Of a DNA stretch of 28,927 nt, positions 1-11,427 are shown in pieces. The position numbers were made by a program, and so were the translations under genes. Below the pieces are notes generated by a model that had not been told where the DNA came from, did no database searches, and was given only the letters and a program-made list of their open reading frames with translations. Source of the DNA: Plantago elongata (lineage: Eukaryota; Streptophyta; Magnoliopsida; Lamiales; Plantaginaceae). The first letter of the stretch is position 1. Each line of letters opens with the position of its first letter. The stretch spans positions 1-28,927 of the forward strand of contig JAYMSP010001778.1 of assembly GCA_036897095.1 (NCBI GenBank), written 5' to 3'.

Positions 1-2309
1 ATATATATATATATTGAACATATGTTGTGACGGAAGTTTGATGAATTATAAATTTGTAGCACTCCGAACAAATAAACCACAAAATATGTGTGGAAGAAAT
101 TGATAAGTTATAGCTTATAACCATTTAGAAAAGTATATAAAATGTGGATTCGATTTCAATGAAGGTACAAAAGTAAGTCTTGGAGTAGGTTTAGATCTGC
201 ATTTGTATAAATAAATTTGAAGGATACTGTATATATAAAAAAAACTGTTTTGGAGTAATTCTATTCGATGTTTGACAGTCGATATCTAGATGATTAAACA
301 GTATAATAAAGTCCTAAAAGTCACACCGATGAAAAGATATCAAAATAATTTTGTCAGAGAGACATATGAGAGCAGAGGCACTAGTGGATTTAAAATGTAT
401 TTTCATATGACACAGAACCGTAACGGTTCGGACCCAGAAAAAGAAAAGAAAACAGAAGGTTAAAGAAACAACACACACACGTGGTGACGTGCACGTGTGA
501 TCAGTCTTTGTATTGTAGTAGTATGTACGAAAAAAAGCGAAACGGTTTTCTTTTCTTTTCTTTACACTACAGTGTACACAAAAGAGAACAAAAGAAAAGA
601 ATTCACTTAACTAATTTCGACGTGAAAACAGCAGTGTGAGGAGCATAGTAACCAAAAGCATTGAGCAAACAAACAACAACGTATCCAGAAAAGAAATCAA
701 AACCACGAGATTTGTATCTACTACTCACAAATACTACAAGGACGCATTCTGCGTGAGCGAATCATACTGTATCTTTTCTTCATGATTCTAAGGGAAATGA
801 GACTCATTCCTTTTACTCCTAGGCAACGCCCGATTGTGTATGTTTGCTACGAGTTTGTTAGTAGTATGTATGTATCCGTACACAATCATAGATGTATATA
901 TCGGTATAGTGCAAGTTAGTGTTATAAATGTAAAGACTATTGTATCGCCTCTACCACAATCCAAATTCAAAGATGCATACATAGTCCAATTATTAGTAAT
1001 CGTATTAGTCTAAACAATCAAATCTCAAAGAATAAGTGACTGTATGTAATTTTACCTTTTTTTATAAAACAAACAATTTAAATTTGATTTCAATTCAAAT
1101 TACATCTCAAACAGTTTAAGACTCTGTTTGTTATACCGCTGAAGCGGCCATCTCTCCACTCAAATTAAATATTTTATAAAAAAATTAATTTCAATTGTAA
1201 AAGTCCACTCAAATTCTATACCAATTATTTTTTAAATTTTTAAATATTTAGTCTAAAAATCTCAATATAATAGTCAAATAGCATTGTGAGGTGAAAATGT
1301 CACGCAAAACTGGCAGGTATAGCATAATTAAACTGACACCAGACTTGCAATAGTTTTATTATAAAGGACCAAAAGCACACATAAGCTACTTATTGAGCGG
1401 ATTCTACGCTTGTTTAAGCTTCTTTAAGGTGATAGTCAATTGCATAAAATGATACAATCTAATACTATATATTTTAGGGAATCATAATCATATAGATATA
1501 GCTAGAGTAGCACTAGGGCAGAGAATAATAATAGTATTAATAGTTATTTTTGGCATTTAAGGTGATGATCGATTAATTAAGTTTCACTTTATCACTTAGT
1601 AGCACACAGTACATATGTTCTTTAGCGGTCCAGACTTCTATTCCAATATATTCTAATTAGTATCTCATTTTTCAAAACATAACATGACATATATCATTCG
1701 AAATAAAATCTAATTACATATACGTTAACTATGATAAAAAAATCATCATCTAAACTATATTGCAACCCTATTTACTTATAATTAGGAGATTCTTCCTTAA
1801 TTTTTTCTTCCACGTTATTTTACTTGGCGCCATATCTTCCCCTCCACTTTTTTCTTTTTGTTCTTCTTTCACATTTCTGAATCAACTTCAACAAGAATCT
1901 ATTTTAATTCCCAAAATCTACATCTATTATATTTGTTCAATTCATATTATTTATCTTTTGACGAATCATTAGCCGGCGAACCGAACCAATTACACTTTAT
2001 ATGATTCACTTCGGATGTATGTTTATCAATTTTAAGATTTAATTTTTTTGTAGTGGTACAATAATTTTTTAACTTGTTAAAATAAATTTTTATATAGTTT
2101 GTCATGTACTTTTTATTTAGCTAAAAGTAATTTAAGAAAGACAATTTTAGTTGGAGTTCATAGTAATTTCTTTCTTTTATTTTTTCATAGTGAACTCATG
2201 TGTGGAGACTGGGACACTAATTGGGATATAAAAAGCAGGATAGAAGATCCGGACCGGTCATTTAGACAGTAAGTGATGGTATTGTTAAATTACACTTTCC
2301 AGGGTTTAT
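1..2309. other. Gene-free AT-rich flank
   Basis: No exon with recognisable protein similarity is visible on either strand. Open frames are 70 codons or shorter and low-complexity. The stretch opens with an (AT)7 run at 1-14. Its one notable spot is a CACGTG pair near 480, followed by a purine- and pyrimidine-rich tract around 540-600. An exon of a gene lying outside the window cannot be excluded. Confidence 0.6.
478..497. promoter_or_regulatory. Pair of G-box (CACGTG) elements
   Basis: Two perfect CACGTG palindromes lie at 478-483 and 492-497, with an ACGT core (GACGTG) between them. Closely spaced G-boxes are bound by plant bZIP and bHLH factors and, as ABRE-type modules, can respond to abscisic acid or light. 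No gene start is visible nearby, so a regulatory role is inference; the first copy also sits at the end of an (AC)n run. A further single CACGTG occurs at 2606-2611. Confidence 0.4.
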
Positions 2310-2434
2310 ACACTGGGTTGAAATATTTTTTTTTTTAAACAACTAAAGGGTGACTCGAACCCCCGACTTATTTATTGGAGTTGAAACGTCTTACCAACTG
2401 AGTTGCATTTCGTTGTCACGCTGAGTTGAAATAT
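2310..2434 (-). mobile_element. tRNA-derived retroposon (SINE-like) with target-site duplications
   Basis: Read on the - strand, 2417-2327 has a Pol III box-A-like motif (AACTCAGTTGGTAAGAC), then a box B (GGTTCGAGTC) about 35 bases on, and ends in an A-rich tail (the T run at 2327-2336 on the + strand). It is flanked by 17-bp direct repeats at 2310-2326 and 2418-2434 that match at 15 of 17 positions, which is the mark of target-primed insertion by LINE machinery. At about 91 bp it is little more than a tRNA-like head plus tail, so it may be a very short SINE or a retroposed tRNA. Which tRNA it came from is unclear. Confidence 0.75.
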
Positions 2435-4271
2435 GTCACAATATTATGATACGAACAAGAAGTCATGCAGCTCGTAAAATGTGTTCGATGGATTTTATCT
2501 GAGAGGCAAATCTTTTTACCAAGCAAAATTTTATTGATCTCGGATACTTATCTATCGAAAAAGTACTTCCCTCAACTCTAACCGGTTTGAGGGGCAGACG
2601 TTTGACACGTGACACAGTCTAGAATTATCGCCAAGACATTTGTTAAAAGCAGACTGGTTAAAATTATTAGATATCATATAATTCATAGTTCACTGCTAAA
2701 TTTATTCCCATAGTTCTGACTACCCCCCTCCTTTCACTTGTGCAAGCATGGAGAACAATTACAGAGGAACAAGCCTTTCTAGGGGAGCTACTTTTCTATC
2801 TCTCCGTAAAAAATATTTAACTGAGATTTTAACATGTAAAAAATCTTCAATAAACCTCTCAACCTTAAGGTCATTAGGCCTACTTGACAGAACCCTAACC
2901 TTAATTACTAGCTGCTACAAATATTTGTTTGAAGTCAGTTCTTGAACCCAAAAAAAAAAGAATCAAATCCAAAACCCATGTATAAAAAGAGTCCTAACAA
3001 ACTTGGACACGTTATTTCCAAATAAACCCACAAAAATCTGAATGAAGAGGACAGATTGTTGATTACTGTTAAGTTGTTAGCATTTTCTGAAGCAGCATTA
3101 ATTGCTCAGATATGGTAGAGTTGGACCAGAATACGAGTGAAGAATTGGTCAAAAGATTCACTGGGTTATTTTTGCAGTATCATGCTCATGGAATGCTAAA
3201 AATACCACACGAATTGGTTGGGTTGGGTACGTAGTATGGTACAGTGATGAATAATAATGTCCTCAAATAATTCCAATTTAGTCAAACAAGAATACACATC
3301 ACACTTCTCTCGACATACATGTTCTAATTCATTGGAGTAGAGTAGTAGTCTGTTACACTAAAGAGAGAGAGCGTTTCCCTCGTGAGTGACCATACCCTTA
3401 TCATTGTTTTATTCATCTACATGCACTTAATATTTGATGCTTTAAAGTTGCTATATATCGTCACTTCTTGGCTGGAATAGGCGTCTCTACAACAACCCGC
3501 TCTAACAAACTCATCATCGACCTCTCTAGCTACGGAATTGGCTTCTTTTGGGCTTAGGTTTCGCCTCACTAACGAGAATTTGTTGAATTCGTCATCTTGA
3601 ATCATATGTCAAGTTTGTACGGAATCGAGAGTTTTCACTCATGGAATTCAATTACTTTAGAATTCAATATATGTCTATCCTTTATAGTTTTATATAATCA
3701 GTTCGCATATTAATTATAATCAATTTTTATTCAATATTATCGTACTTTGCACATAGTTATATGGTCTAAGGTTATTAACATCTTCCAGTCAATCTACTCG
3801 AGAACTAACTCATTTATATACCATAGTCCACACGTGTATAAAATTATATTAACGTTAAATTAAAGGACCATTATTTTATCGTATAAACGATAATACTGCA
3901 GACGCAAAATGAAATTACAAAGGGTATTTATATGTCTATCACAATTCAAGTACTTTATATTTTGAATTTACTTTTACATGGAAAGACAATTTTATCACAT
4001 GAGGTAGTCACCCCATAATTGTGATATAAAATATTAATTTACACTAATATTTCTAATTTTTAAGAAACAATATATTTTCTACCGTCAGTCAAGGTGTCAC
4101 CCTGACTATTGTCAGTTAGTATATATTCACATCTGACATGTGTACATTGCTCTCTATCGTGCCCAATTATTGCTCCATATCGCACTTTCCTATCGTTTTC
4201 TATCACCTTCAATTGCTACTTGTTATTTAAATTTATTTTTTTCATTAATTTTTTTAAAAAAATTAAAAATA
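2435..4271. other. Gene-free stretch
   Basis: Open frames here (for example 2748-2945 on + and 3417-3605 on -) are 65 codons or shorter, have no recognisable domain, and lack supporting splice or promoter context. A single G-box lies at 2606-2611. Nothing else could be supported. Confidence 0.6.
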
Positions 4272-4505
4272 TACTCCCTCTGTCCCATTACAAACAAAAC
4301 ATATTTCTGTTTTGGCCGTCCCGTTAATAAGGAAACATTTTTCCATTTTTAACAATAGCCCCACAATACAACTCATTTTTCACCACAAATTATTGGGCCT
4401 ACATATACTTTTCTATCTCAAACTCATTCTTAACCACATACTACATATTTTTTTTAAAACCGTGCTTTTTTCAAATGTTTCGTTCCTAACGGGATGGAGG
4501 GAGTA
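4272..4505. mobile_element. Stowaway-like MITE, copy 1
   Basis: A 230-bp element at 4274-4503 begins CTCCCTCTGTCCC and ends in the inverse complement of CTCCCTCCATCCC, and is flanked by TA on both sides. CTCCCTCCGT-type termini with a TA target duplication are diagnostic of Stowaway MITEs, non-autonomous Tc1/mariner-type elements. It has no coding capacity. The 117-codon frame at 4312-4665 runs through it and is a by-product of its T-rich strand. Confidence 0.85.
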
Positions 4506-7322
4506 TTATATAATTTGCAAGAGCATTATAATCTTAAAAATTAAAATTATTCATAAATATTCACGTTACTCAAAATTAAGATTAACAATTAATGAGAAAA
4601 TGGACAACATTCATATGAACCCTAAATTAAAATTCTTCGATTATTTTAATGTAATTTTTTATTGATTTTTTTGTTTAATCTCCTAATTTGGAGAATATTT
4701 TAATTTAATTTTAATTATTAATTTTAAATTTTGTTTAAAATTTTTAATTTTATTAATTGCGGTATTGAATATATGAAGAATATTTTTTAATGATATCTAA
4801 TAAAATATATTTTAAATATATTTAAACGATATAGGTGGTTAGAGCAACACGTAGCGCAACACCTCATTCGACACGATCGATACTCAATGGTAACACTTAG
4901 TGCAAAAGATAGGAAATTATTTGAATACAACCGTTAAAATTTTAACCCAATAAATTAAAATAGGCATCGTTAGTCAAGGTGACATCATAAATGATAATAA
5001 AAGAATCACCAAACAAAGTTTCCCGACTCTATAAAGAATCGATTTAAGAAAAGAATGTTCAAATTTTTTCCACATACAACTTTCCACTCTCTTCAATTTA
5101 AAACCCAAAATAAGAGTGAAACTGTTAAGTCTAATCTTGTAGAACTTCTAAATTAGATTCTAAATGTAGGTTAAAGAAATATGACTTAACCCATGTTTTT
5201 GCCAAACCGTGTGAAGTTTTGGTGCTAGTGACAAGTCTTTGGATTCCACAAAGTTTCGTTTAGTATAATGAAATCGTACCCGTTTGAGGTACACCACTTG
5301 AAGGTCAAAAAAAGAAAAAAGACAACATTGGGAGAAAATAAATATGGAAGCCCTATATATCGAAGTTGACAATTAACATCGGTATAGTAAGAATGACAAG
5401 ATAAAAACACAACTTAGGAGATCGATAAGCGACCTCATGTTGTTTGATCATATCAGGCCATGTCGACCATCTTACATCATATTAAACTAGTTGTGAAATG
5501 TAGAGTTAGGCTATGTTATCTTTAGTATAATATTAGATATAAATTAAACAGAATTGAACTGAATAAAATTATTTTAGTTGCAGAGAACAAAATCTTATAT
5601 TTATATAATCGGTAAAAGTGTAATGTTACGATGAGACAATGTCAATTTTGATACACTAAATTAGTATTGATCGTTTTTGATACACAACGACAACACACAC
5701 AATTTATATACTTTGTTCAACTTTTCGTAAAAACTAATACCTTGTCGACCAAAGCTTTAATTTTACCAACGAATTGTTGGGGGAGGGAATTTCAATTACG
5801 GGAAAAAGAGTTAAGTTTATATGCTCACTCCGAGTAATAATTCATTTTTCCCTTTCTATCGTATTACTTTTTACTTCTAATAATTATTTAAAACATCAAT
5901 CACTTAAATATTTTCATCTCTTAATCCGTATTCACTCTTCCACTCTTATCTAAAATGAACGCTTAGTTTTTTCATAAGAAAATGTCAAATATGATTTGAT
6001 CAACTAGGACACTTCTTAGTGGTCTTCGACTTAGTGAACTATCAGTGGGTTCTGCTAAGCTAGGGATGTTGTTCGTCCATCTGATCATGCGTTGTATGAT
6101 ATTTTATCGGTGTGAATAATAGAATTAGTGTTTAAAAGAAAGAAAAAACGACAATTCTTATAAGAAAGAAAGAAAAAAAGAAAACTCGACTGCGATAATA
6201 TAATTTTACTATATACTTGTAATTTATGAAGCAAAATATGCCATAGACACGCTTAAGTTATCGAATAAGAATATTTATAGGTCATTGGCATCCGGCATAG
6301 CTCCAAGGTAACTCTCACCAATTATATGCAAGTTGTGTCACATCTATGGTGAGCTTTAAATCTCCAGTGTATCCTAAAACCATGACAATATCTAGTATAG
6401 CCTATCCATTTCCCTCTTCATATCTACATCAATTATGTCCTCAACTTCTCTTACTGTTCTTCTAAATATATGTATAGTACTCACAAGAGTGTTCATCATA
6501 ATCAATTTGAAAATAAACCGACATAATTTGTTCGCATAACAATCAATACTTTTAAATAGAACGATTATATCGTTAATAAAATGTATTTATTATATATAAA
6601 GATATATAATATGTTTATTCTTAGTTAAACATTATAAACTCTCGATAGTAATCATTTTGTTCTATATTAATTTTTAAAATAATACATCGTATTTCATAAT
6701 AGTTTTCCCAGTACGAAAATTAAATTATAAGAAAATGAAATGACAATATTCTAGTCAAAAGAATGGTACATGTAAATCCAAACGCTCAACAAATTATTGA
6801 TCTAGGGTACAAGGTACCAAGTAAGGTAAATCTAAGAATTATTGGCGAGTTAAATTGTACAGTTAAAAAGGTAAATCTTTTGCCACCGCTTGATGGGATA
6901 GGAAAGCAGATGCACTATTACACATACGTACGTACGTGCAACAAGTTAAGAATGAAACACAAGAATAACCACCCAACAAAATGATTAATAACCGTTCTTA
7001 ATGCACTAAAACAACAGTTAATTTTCTTAATTAAACTAGAAACCAAACCAAAACCCCCACGAATTATCCTCGTTTCGTAAATGAGAAAAGGACAAACAGA
7101 ATCTGTTTTCTCTTTCTTCCTTCTTCTCAAAAACCGAGGAATAGTAATAATAATAAATGAAGAAGAAAATTATAAAAAAATAATATTCTATTATATAATT
7201 AACTAAATATGTATTATGTTATCAAAAAATTATTAAATTTATTAATCAAAACCTCCATTTTCTAAAATATTGAAAAATTTCAAGTTAGTATAAAACATAC
7301 TCATTTTATTAGAATAAAAAGC
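4506..7322. other. Gene-free AT-rich stretch
   Basis: No recognisable exon, RNA gene or bounded repeat. Short frames (5160-5372 on -, 6763-6984 on +, 6918-7130 on -) show no domain. An alternating CGTA run occurs near 6925. The region probably holds old, unrecognisable transposon debris upstream of the MYB gene. Confidence 0.55.
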
Positions 7323-7475
7323 TACTCCGTCCTTTAAAGTTGCCGATTTTGTAGTCATCTAAATTCAACTTGGACTACAAATTAATTTCAAACTATGAAT
7401 CTGTAAAAAAAATAAAATTTCCAGTTAAACTATATAATAATGGCAATTTAGCTTCTAAAAGATGGAGGAAGTGTA
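7323..7475. mobile_element. Short decayed Stowaway-like MITE, copy 2
   Basis: About 149 bp between TA dinucleotides. The left end reads CTCCGTCCTTTAAAGTTGCC; the right end, inverted, reads CTTCCTCCATCTTTTAGAAG and continues to TTGCC. The termini fit the CTCC(C)TCCGT pattern with mismatches, so this is an older or internally deleted copy. It lies about 640 bp upstream of the MYB start codon. Confidence 0.65.
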
Positions 7476-7485
7476 CATGTAGATA

Positions 7486-7685
7486 TATTCCCCCCGTCTC
7501 CAACTTAAACTTTCATTTTTCATTTTGGTATGTTCCAAACTCAACATCTCTTCTTAAACAAAAACTTATTTTCCAATTTACTTAGATATCCCCTACTTTA
7601 TCATTATTTTTTCCACTTTGTCACTTTATCTTAAAACTCGTGCACATACCTACGATTAATTCAGTCTAAAACGGAGGGAGCAATA
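7486..7685. mobile_element. Stowaway-like MITE, copy 3
   Basis: About 196 bp (7488-7683). The left end is TTCCCCCCGTCTCC and the right end, inverted, contains CTCCCTCCGTTTTAGAC, with TA next to each side. Internal phrases such as TACTTTATCATTA resemble the copies at 11.2 and 12.8 kb, which suggests one family. It sits in the MYB 5' flank, about 430 bp upstream of the start codon. Confidence 0.7.
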
Positions 7686-7878
7686 TTGAAATTTTTTTCC
7701 TTGTATCATAGGTCGTATCTATATAGATATTGTACCCCGATAATTTTTTGGTAAATAAAAAAAAGAAAAACAAAGAAGCAAAGCAGTTAGAAGAGGCAAT
7801 GAAGTCAAAGAGTGTTCAGTGTAGAAGAGAAGAGATGGGTTGAGTTGGGTTCGGTTTTAACCACATCATGAATTCATA

Positions 7879-7902
7879 AGCCAGCCAGCCAGCCAGCCAG
7901 CC
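7879..7902 (+). repeat. (AGCC)6 microsatellite
   Basis: Six perfect AGCC units lie about 210 bp upstream of the MYB start codon, in the presumed promoter. Copy number at such a site would be expected to vary between individuals. Confidence 0.9.
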
Positions 7903-7935
7903 ACACGAGCGGTTCTCGAAGTCCATGCACCCTTA

Positions 7936-8112
7936 ACTTATATACATACCATAACCCCACAACCCAACAAATCTTGTTACACTTTTTAAACTTCTTCTTC
8001 CTCCTCCTCTCCAGTCTCCACTTTTATAAACACAAGAACAAAACAACAAAACTAAACCACTTCATTCCTCTTCTCCTTTCTCTAAACAAACAACTACTAC
8101 TCCTACAACAAA
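7936..8112 (+). promoter_or_regulatory. MYB gene core promoter and 5' leader
   Basis: A TATAAA at 8025-8030 sits 83 bp before the start codon, which would give a leader of roughly 50-60 bases. An alternative TATA-like CTTATATACATA near 7936 would give a longer leader including a CT-rich tract at 7991-8018 (CTTCTTCTTCCTCCTCC), of a kind common in plant leaders. No ATG lies between 8030 and 8113, so translation should begin at 8113. Which TATA is used cannot be told from sequence. Confidence 0.55.
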
Positions 8113-10815
8113 ATGGATGTTGAGAAGAGCTCCAAGGAAATGACGTTTCTGCCACCGAGTGCCTTGAGTTTGAAACTTCTTGCTGATGATCAGAATGAGA
8201 CTGAGGGTCATGAAATCGGAAAGATCAAACTTGGACGAACGACAACCAAGCTTTGTGCAAGAGGGCATTGGAGGCCTCATGAGGATGCTAAACTCAAAGA
8301 GCTTGTCTCCCAATTTGGCCCTCAGAACTGGAATCTCATTGCTGAAAAACTTGATGGCAGATCAGGTTTTCATTTCTTATCATTTCACTACAAAGATTTC
8401 GACTATTTAGTTCTTCTTCTCGAATTTTCATTCATTCCATTAAGACTATGTTTGGATTTGTTTAACTACTTGGCCTTTTTTTTTTGGTGTTGATAAGAAT
8501 AACTACTCTGTTTTTTAAAGCCCCAGATTCTGTTATTTCTTGGAGCGGTTAGATCAATATCATGGGGTCACTTCTTGGCTTTTGTCTTAGACAGTGTTTG
8601 GTTTAAGACTAAAGTCGAAAAACTGGTTAAAAACACCTAAATTTTAAATCGATTTAAAGTTTCAACTCTATACCAAACAACGTTTCTATGAAAAATTGTT
8701 TTAGTTGTGGAGAATAAGAAGAAGAAAAACCATTAATTCTGTAATAACTCTGTTCTGTTCTATTGGGTTGCATTAGTCAAAATTTATTTATTGTATGTTT
8801 CTATGCTTTCATTCTCTTCGTCAAATCAGACATTAATTGTGGCCATTTTTTTCTTGTTTCTTGTTAAGAAAAGCATCATTTCTTCTTAACTTACTCTGTT
8901 TTTCTCAATACTTTGCACTTTCAAGAATTGATTTTTTTTCGTTTTTAGACACAAATGTGGTCCAGGTTTTTATTCTTTTTACTGTTTGTTCTATGTTTTT
9001 CAAAAGCCAAGATTTAATACTTTTAAGGCTACATTTGTACAAATTGAGATTACTAACTTTGTTGGTTCTTGTTTCTATGCACACAAAAACAGGAAAGAGT
9101 TGCAGATTGAGATGGTTCAACCAATTAGACCCAAGAATCAACAAAAAATCCTTCACTGAAGACGAAGAAGAACGCCTCTTAACCGCACACAGAATGTACG
9201 GTACAAAGTGGGCAAGCATTGCCAAGCTTTTCCCTGGACGGACCGATAACGCCGTCAAGAACCACTGGCACGTCATAATGGCCAGACGGTACCGTGAAAA
9301 CAACAGCGTTTATCGTAGAAGATCCAACAAACCGCCTACTAACACGAAACAGGTTTTCGAAAATGGCTTGTCTGTGCTAAAGATTGCCAACAAATCTTGT
9401 AGCGATTCGTCCACTGTTTCGAGCAATAACAACAATGTGGTTGGTTTGGATGATCAGGTGTCGATCGTTTCGACTAGTACCGATCTTTCACTTACGCCTT
9501 CCTCCGTTAAGGCGCCTTGTTTTCTAAGCAGGTTCAGACCAGTTCATCAGCAGCATTTGATCTATTCTGATACTGGTATGGCCTTTTTTCTTGTTCCTGT
9601 TAAAATTACCAAAATAACCCTGCTTATGTGATTTAATAGTATATGATTAAGTCGTTATAAGTGTGCCTTTTAATTTTGATTTAGTAGATAATGAAGTTGT
9701 TATACTTATGTGTAGCGTATGTGTAGAGAATATACATCATGATTGTGATAAGGATGGAGGTGACTATGATGGGATATGAGGTTGTTATTTCCTAAAATGA
9801 AACATATTATTGGTAGTGCACCATGTTTATGTTTTTGAAAGTTACCTTTATCGGATGTGTAGTATAGTTGCAAGATTCCAAGATATACTCAACGAAAACT
9901 AATCGATGTGTAAATACTAAACTTTCGAAGATTTCATGGAAGTTTTGTGAGAGTCTTGCATTATTGTACATTAGTTATACATTTTTATATTTTTGTAACT
10001 TCATAAAAAAATCAATATACAAATTAAATTTACAATTTACATACATCGTACAATTAATATACAATAATACAATAATCTCACAAATCTCATAATATATTAT
10101 ATACGTTGCAATGAAAGTGACTATCGTGGAATATGAGGTTGTTATTTCCTAACACGTAACATAACATTGATAGTGCACGATGTCTATTTGTCCGAAAGCT
10201 ACTTTTATCCATTATAGAGTTTGGCTTCAAGATTCCAAAATTTAAACGAAAAGCTTTGTACTATGCGCATATTATTGTTGGGATTGAAGTGACCATTGTG
10301 GAATATGAGCTTGTTATTTCCGAAAATGTAACATTGTATTTGCAGTGCACCCGTGCCTAATCTTTTATTGAATGCATCGATTACTTTCAAAATTGTGCGA
10401 TCTACAAATGCATGTGTACATTGTTGTTATGAATAAAATGCATTCATTGTTGTAACTTGTATGATTAGACTACATACTGAATTTAACATTGTTATTGTTT
10501 TTACAATTAGGTAAAAAAGGGATGCTGACAATGGGAATGAGTGAAAATCAGAGTTTAATGAGAAGTCAGTTAATGAATGTAATGGCAGTCAAACAACCAA
10601 TGAGAGAAGATGGTTCAAATCTTGAGGATCATATTGATGAAGAGCCAATATCAGCAGCAACATATTCAGATTCAAACAATTCTGAAATCTCTGCATCAGA
10701 ATCAGTAGCCAATATGAACTACTACTACAGCAACAATTTTGGAGGAAGTGGGAAAAGGAAAATGGATTTCATTGATTTTCTTGGAGTGGGGTCTAGTGAA
10801 GAGAATGCATGCTGA
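8113..10815 (+). CDS. R2R3-MYB transcription factor, subgroup 21 (MYB52/54/56/105/117 type)
   Basis: A DNA-binding nuclear transcription factor. Exons are 8113-8365, 9093-9575 and 10511-10815; both introns are GT-AG and phase 1, giving 346 residues. R2 covers about residues 48-98 with Trp53, Trp73 and Trp92. R3 covers about 100-150 with Phe105 in place of the first Trp, as is usual in plants, then Trp124 and Trp143. The repeats carry the subgroup hallmarks ARGHWRP, GRSGKSCRLRWFNQLDPRIN and FPGRTDNAVKNHWHVIMARR. The serine-rich C-terminal part has a STSTDLSLTP stretch near 214-224 and ends with MDFIDFLGVG, both like this subgroup. Intron 1 falls inside R2 after Ser84, the usual site. Relatives control organ boundaries (LOF1/LOF2), root quiescent-centre division (MYB56) and cell-wall deposition (MYB52/54); which of these applies here is not decidable. 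The start codon has A at -3 and G at +4. The DLDGRS and INKKSF variants are modest departures from Arabidopsis members. Confidence 0.95.
8592..8682. repeat. Small inverted-repeat element in MYB intron 1
   Basis: TGTTTGGT at 8595-8602 is mirrored by ACCAAACA at 8672-8679, enclosing an AT-rich, partly palindromic centre (TTTAAATCGATTTAAA). Termini of the TGTTTGGT kind are common on tiny plant MITEs. No target-site duplication is evident, so this is tentative. Confidence 0.35.
9752..10400 (+). repeat. Degenerate tandem repeat (about 175-bp period) in MYB intron 2
   Basis: Three clear copies start near 9752, 10107 and 10279. Each has GTGACYATNRTGG, then ATATGAGSTTGTTATTTCC, an AACAT, and AGTGCAC about 30 bases later. 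The first two copies also share GCAAGATTCCAA-like sequence downstream. The spacing between copies 2 and 3 is about 172 bp, and between 1 and 2 about twice that. A weak fourth match near 9927 (CATGGAAG, GTGAGAGTCTTGCATTATT) fits the expected position of a missing unit. The array fills most of the 935-bp intron. Confidence 0.7.
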
Positions 10816-11194
10816 GTTGGTTTACGAAATCCAGAATTAGTAAAATAGGCTAGTGGGAGAGATCAAAAGGACAAATCTTTGATGAGCTAAAACAAGTAAA
10901 AGTAAAAAAAGTTGGAACAATTATTGTACCTATGCTAGTAGTGTATTTTGTTGTTCATGTTGTAATTGTTCTGTTCTGTTCTGTTTTAGAGAGAAGAGGG
11001 GCATAGTATTATGCAGAAAAAAAGTTGTTTTCAGGACATGAGGTCTTATCAATTCTCTCTGCATGTACAGTGAGACCCATAAATGGAAACATTTTACAGT
11101 GGTGAAAAATATTCTTTTAGATTGCTTTCTTCTTGTAATTTCTTTAATTCATTTCTGGAGATGAGATAAAATTTGAATGATTTCCACAATATTA
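10816..11194 (+). other. MYB 3' untranslated and downstream region
   Basis: Follows the TGA at 10813-10815. T-rich and TGTAA-containing sequence around 10940-10985 (TTGTTGTTCATGTTGTAATTG) is suited to plant polyadenylation, but no canonical AATAAA stands out. No further gene is seen before the MITE at 11.2 kb. Confidence 0.45.
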
Positions 11195-11427
11195 TATTCC
11201 CTCCGTTTCAGTTTTGTATGTCCTGCGGAATCGAGCACAAATTTTAATAAAAAAGGTGTAAAGTAGGAAAGAAGTTAATAAATTATGAATGTGATTGAAT
11301 AAAGTAAATAAAGTATGAGAGATAATGTATAAAGTAGGAGAAAGATTTTCTATTTAAAGAAGCGGAACTTTCAAACCGAACCGCTCAAAATGAAAAGTGG
11401 AATTTTTAAATTAGGACTGGGGAATTA
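11195..11427. mobile_element. Stowaway-like MITE, copy 4
   Basis: About 229 bp flanked by TA. The left end is TTCCCTCCGTTTCAGTTTTG; the right end, inverted, reads ATTCCCCAGTCCTAATTT. The interior shares long stretches with the copy at 12.76-13.00 kb read in reverse, for example GCGGAATCG, AATGTGATTGAATAAAGTA and AATGTATAAAGTA. It lies about 380 bp downstream of the MYB stop codon. Confidence 0.85.

Noticed and set aside
3417-3605. 62-codon frame on - with mixed composition
   Set aside because: Its composition looks protein-like but no motif is recognisable and it is too short to support alone.
4312-4665. 117-codon open frame on +
   Set aside because: It lies largely inside a Stowaway-like MITE, is low-complexity (Ile, Leu, Phe, Lys-rich) and has no domain.
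8837-9092. Upstream part of the long + frame leading into MYB exon 2
   Set aside because: It is intron 1 read through by chance; the acceptor AG at 9091-9092 and family alignment place the exon start at 9093.
8905-9303. 132-codon frame on - across MYB exon 2
   Set aside because: It is the antisense shadow of the well-supported MYB exon 2 and intron 1.
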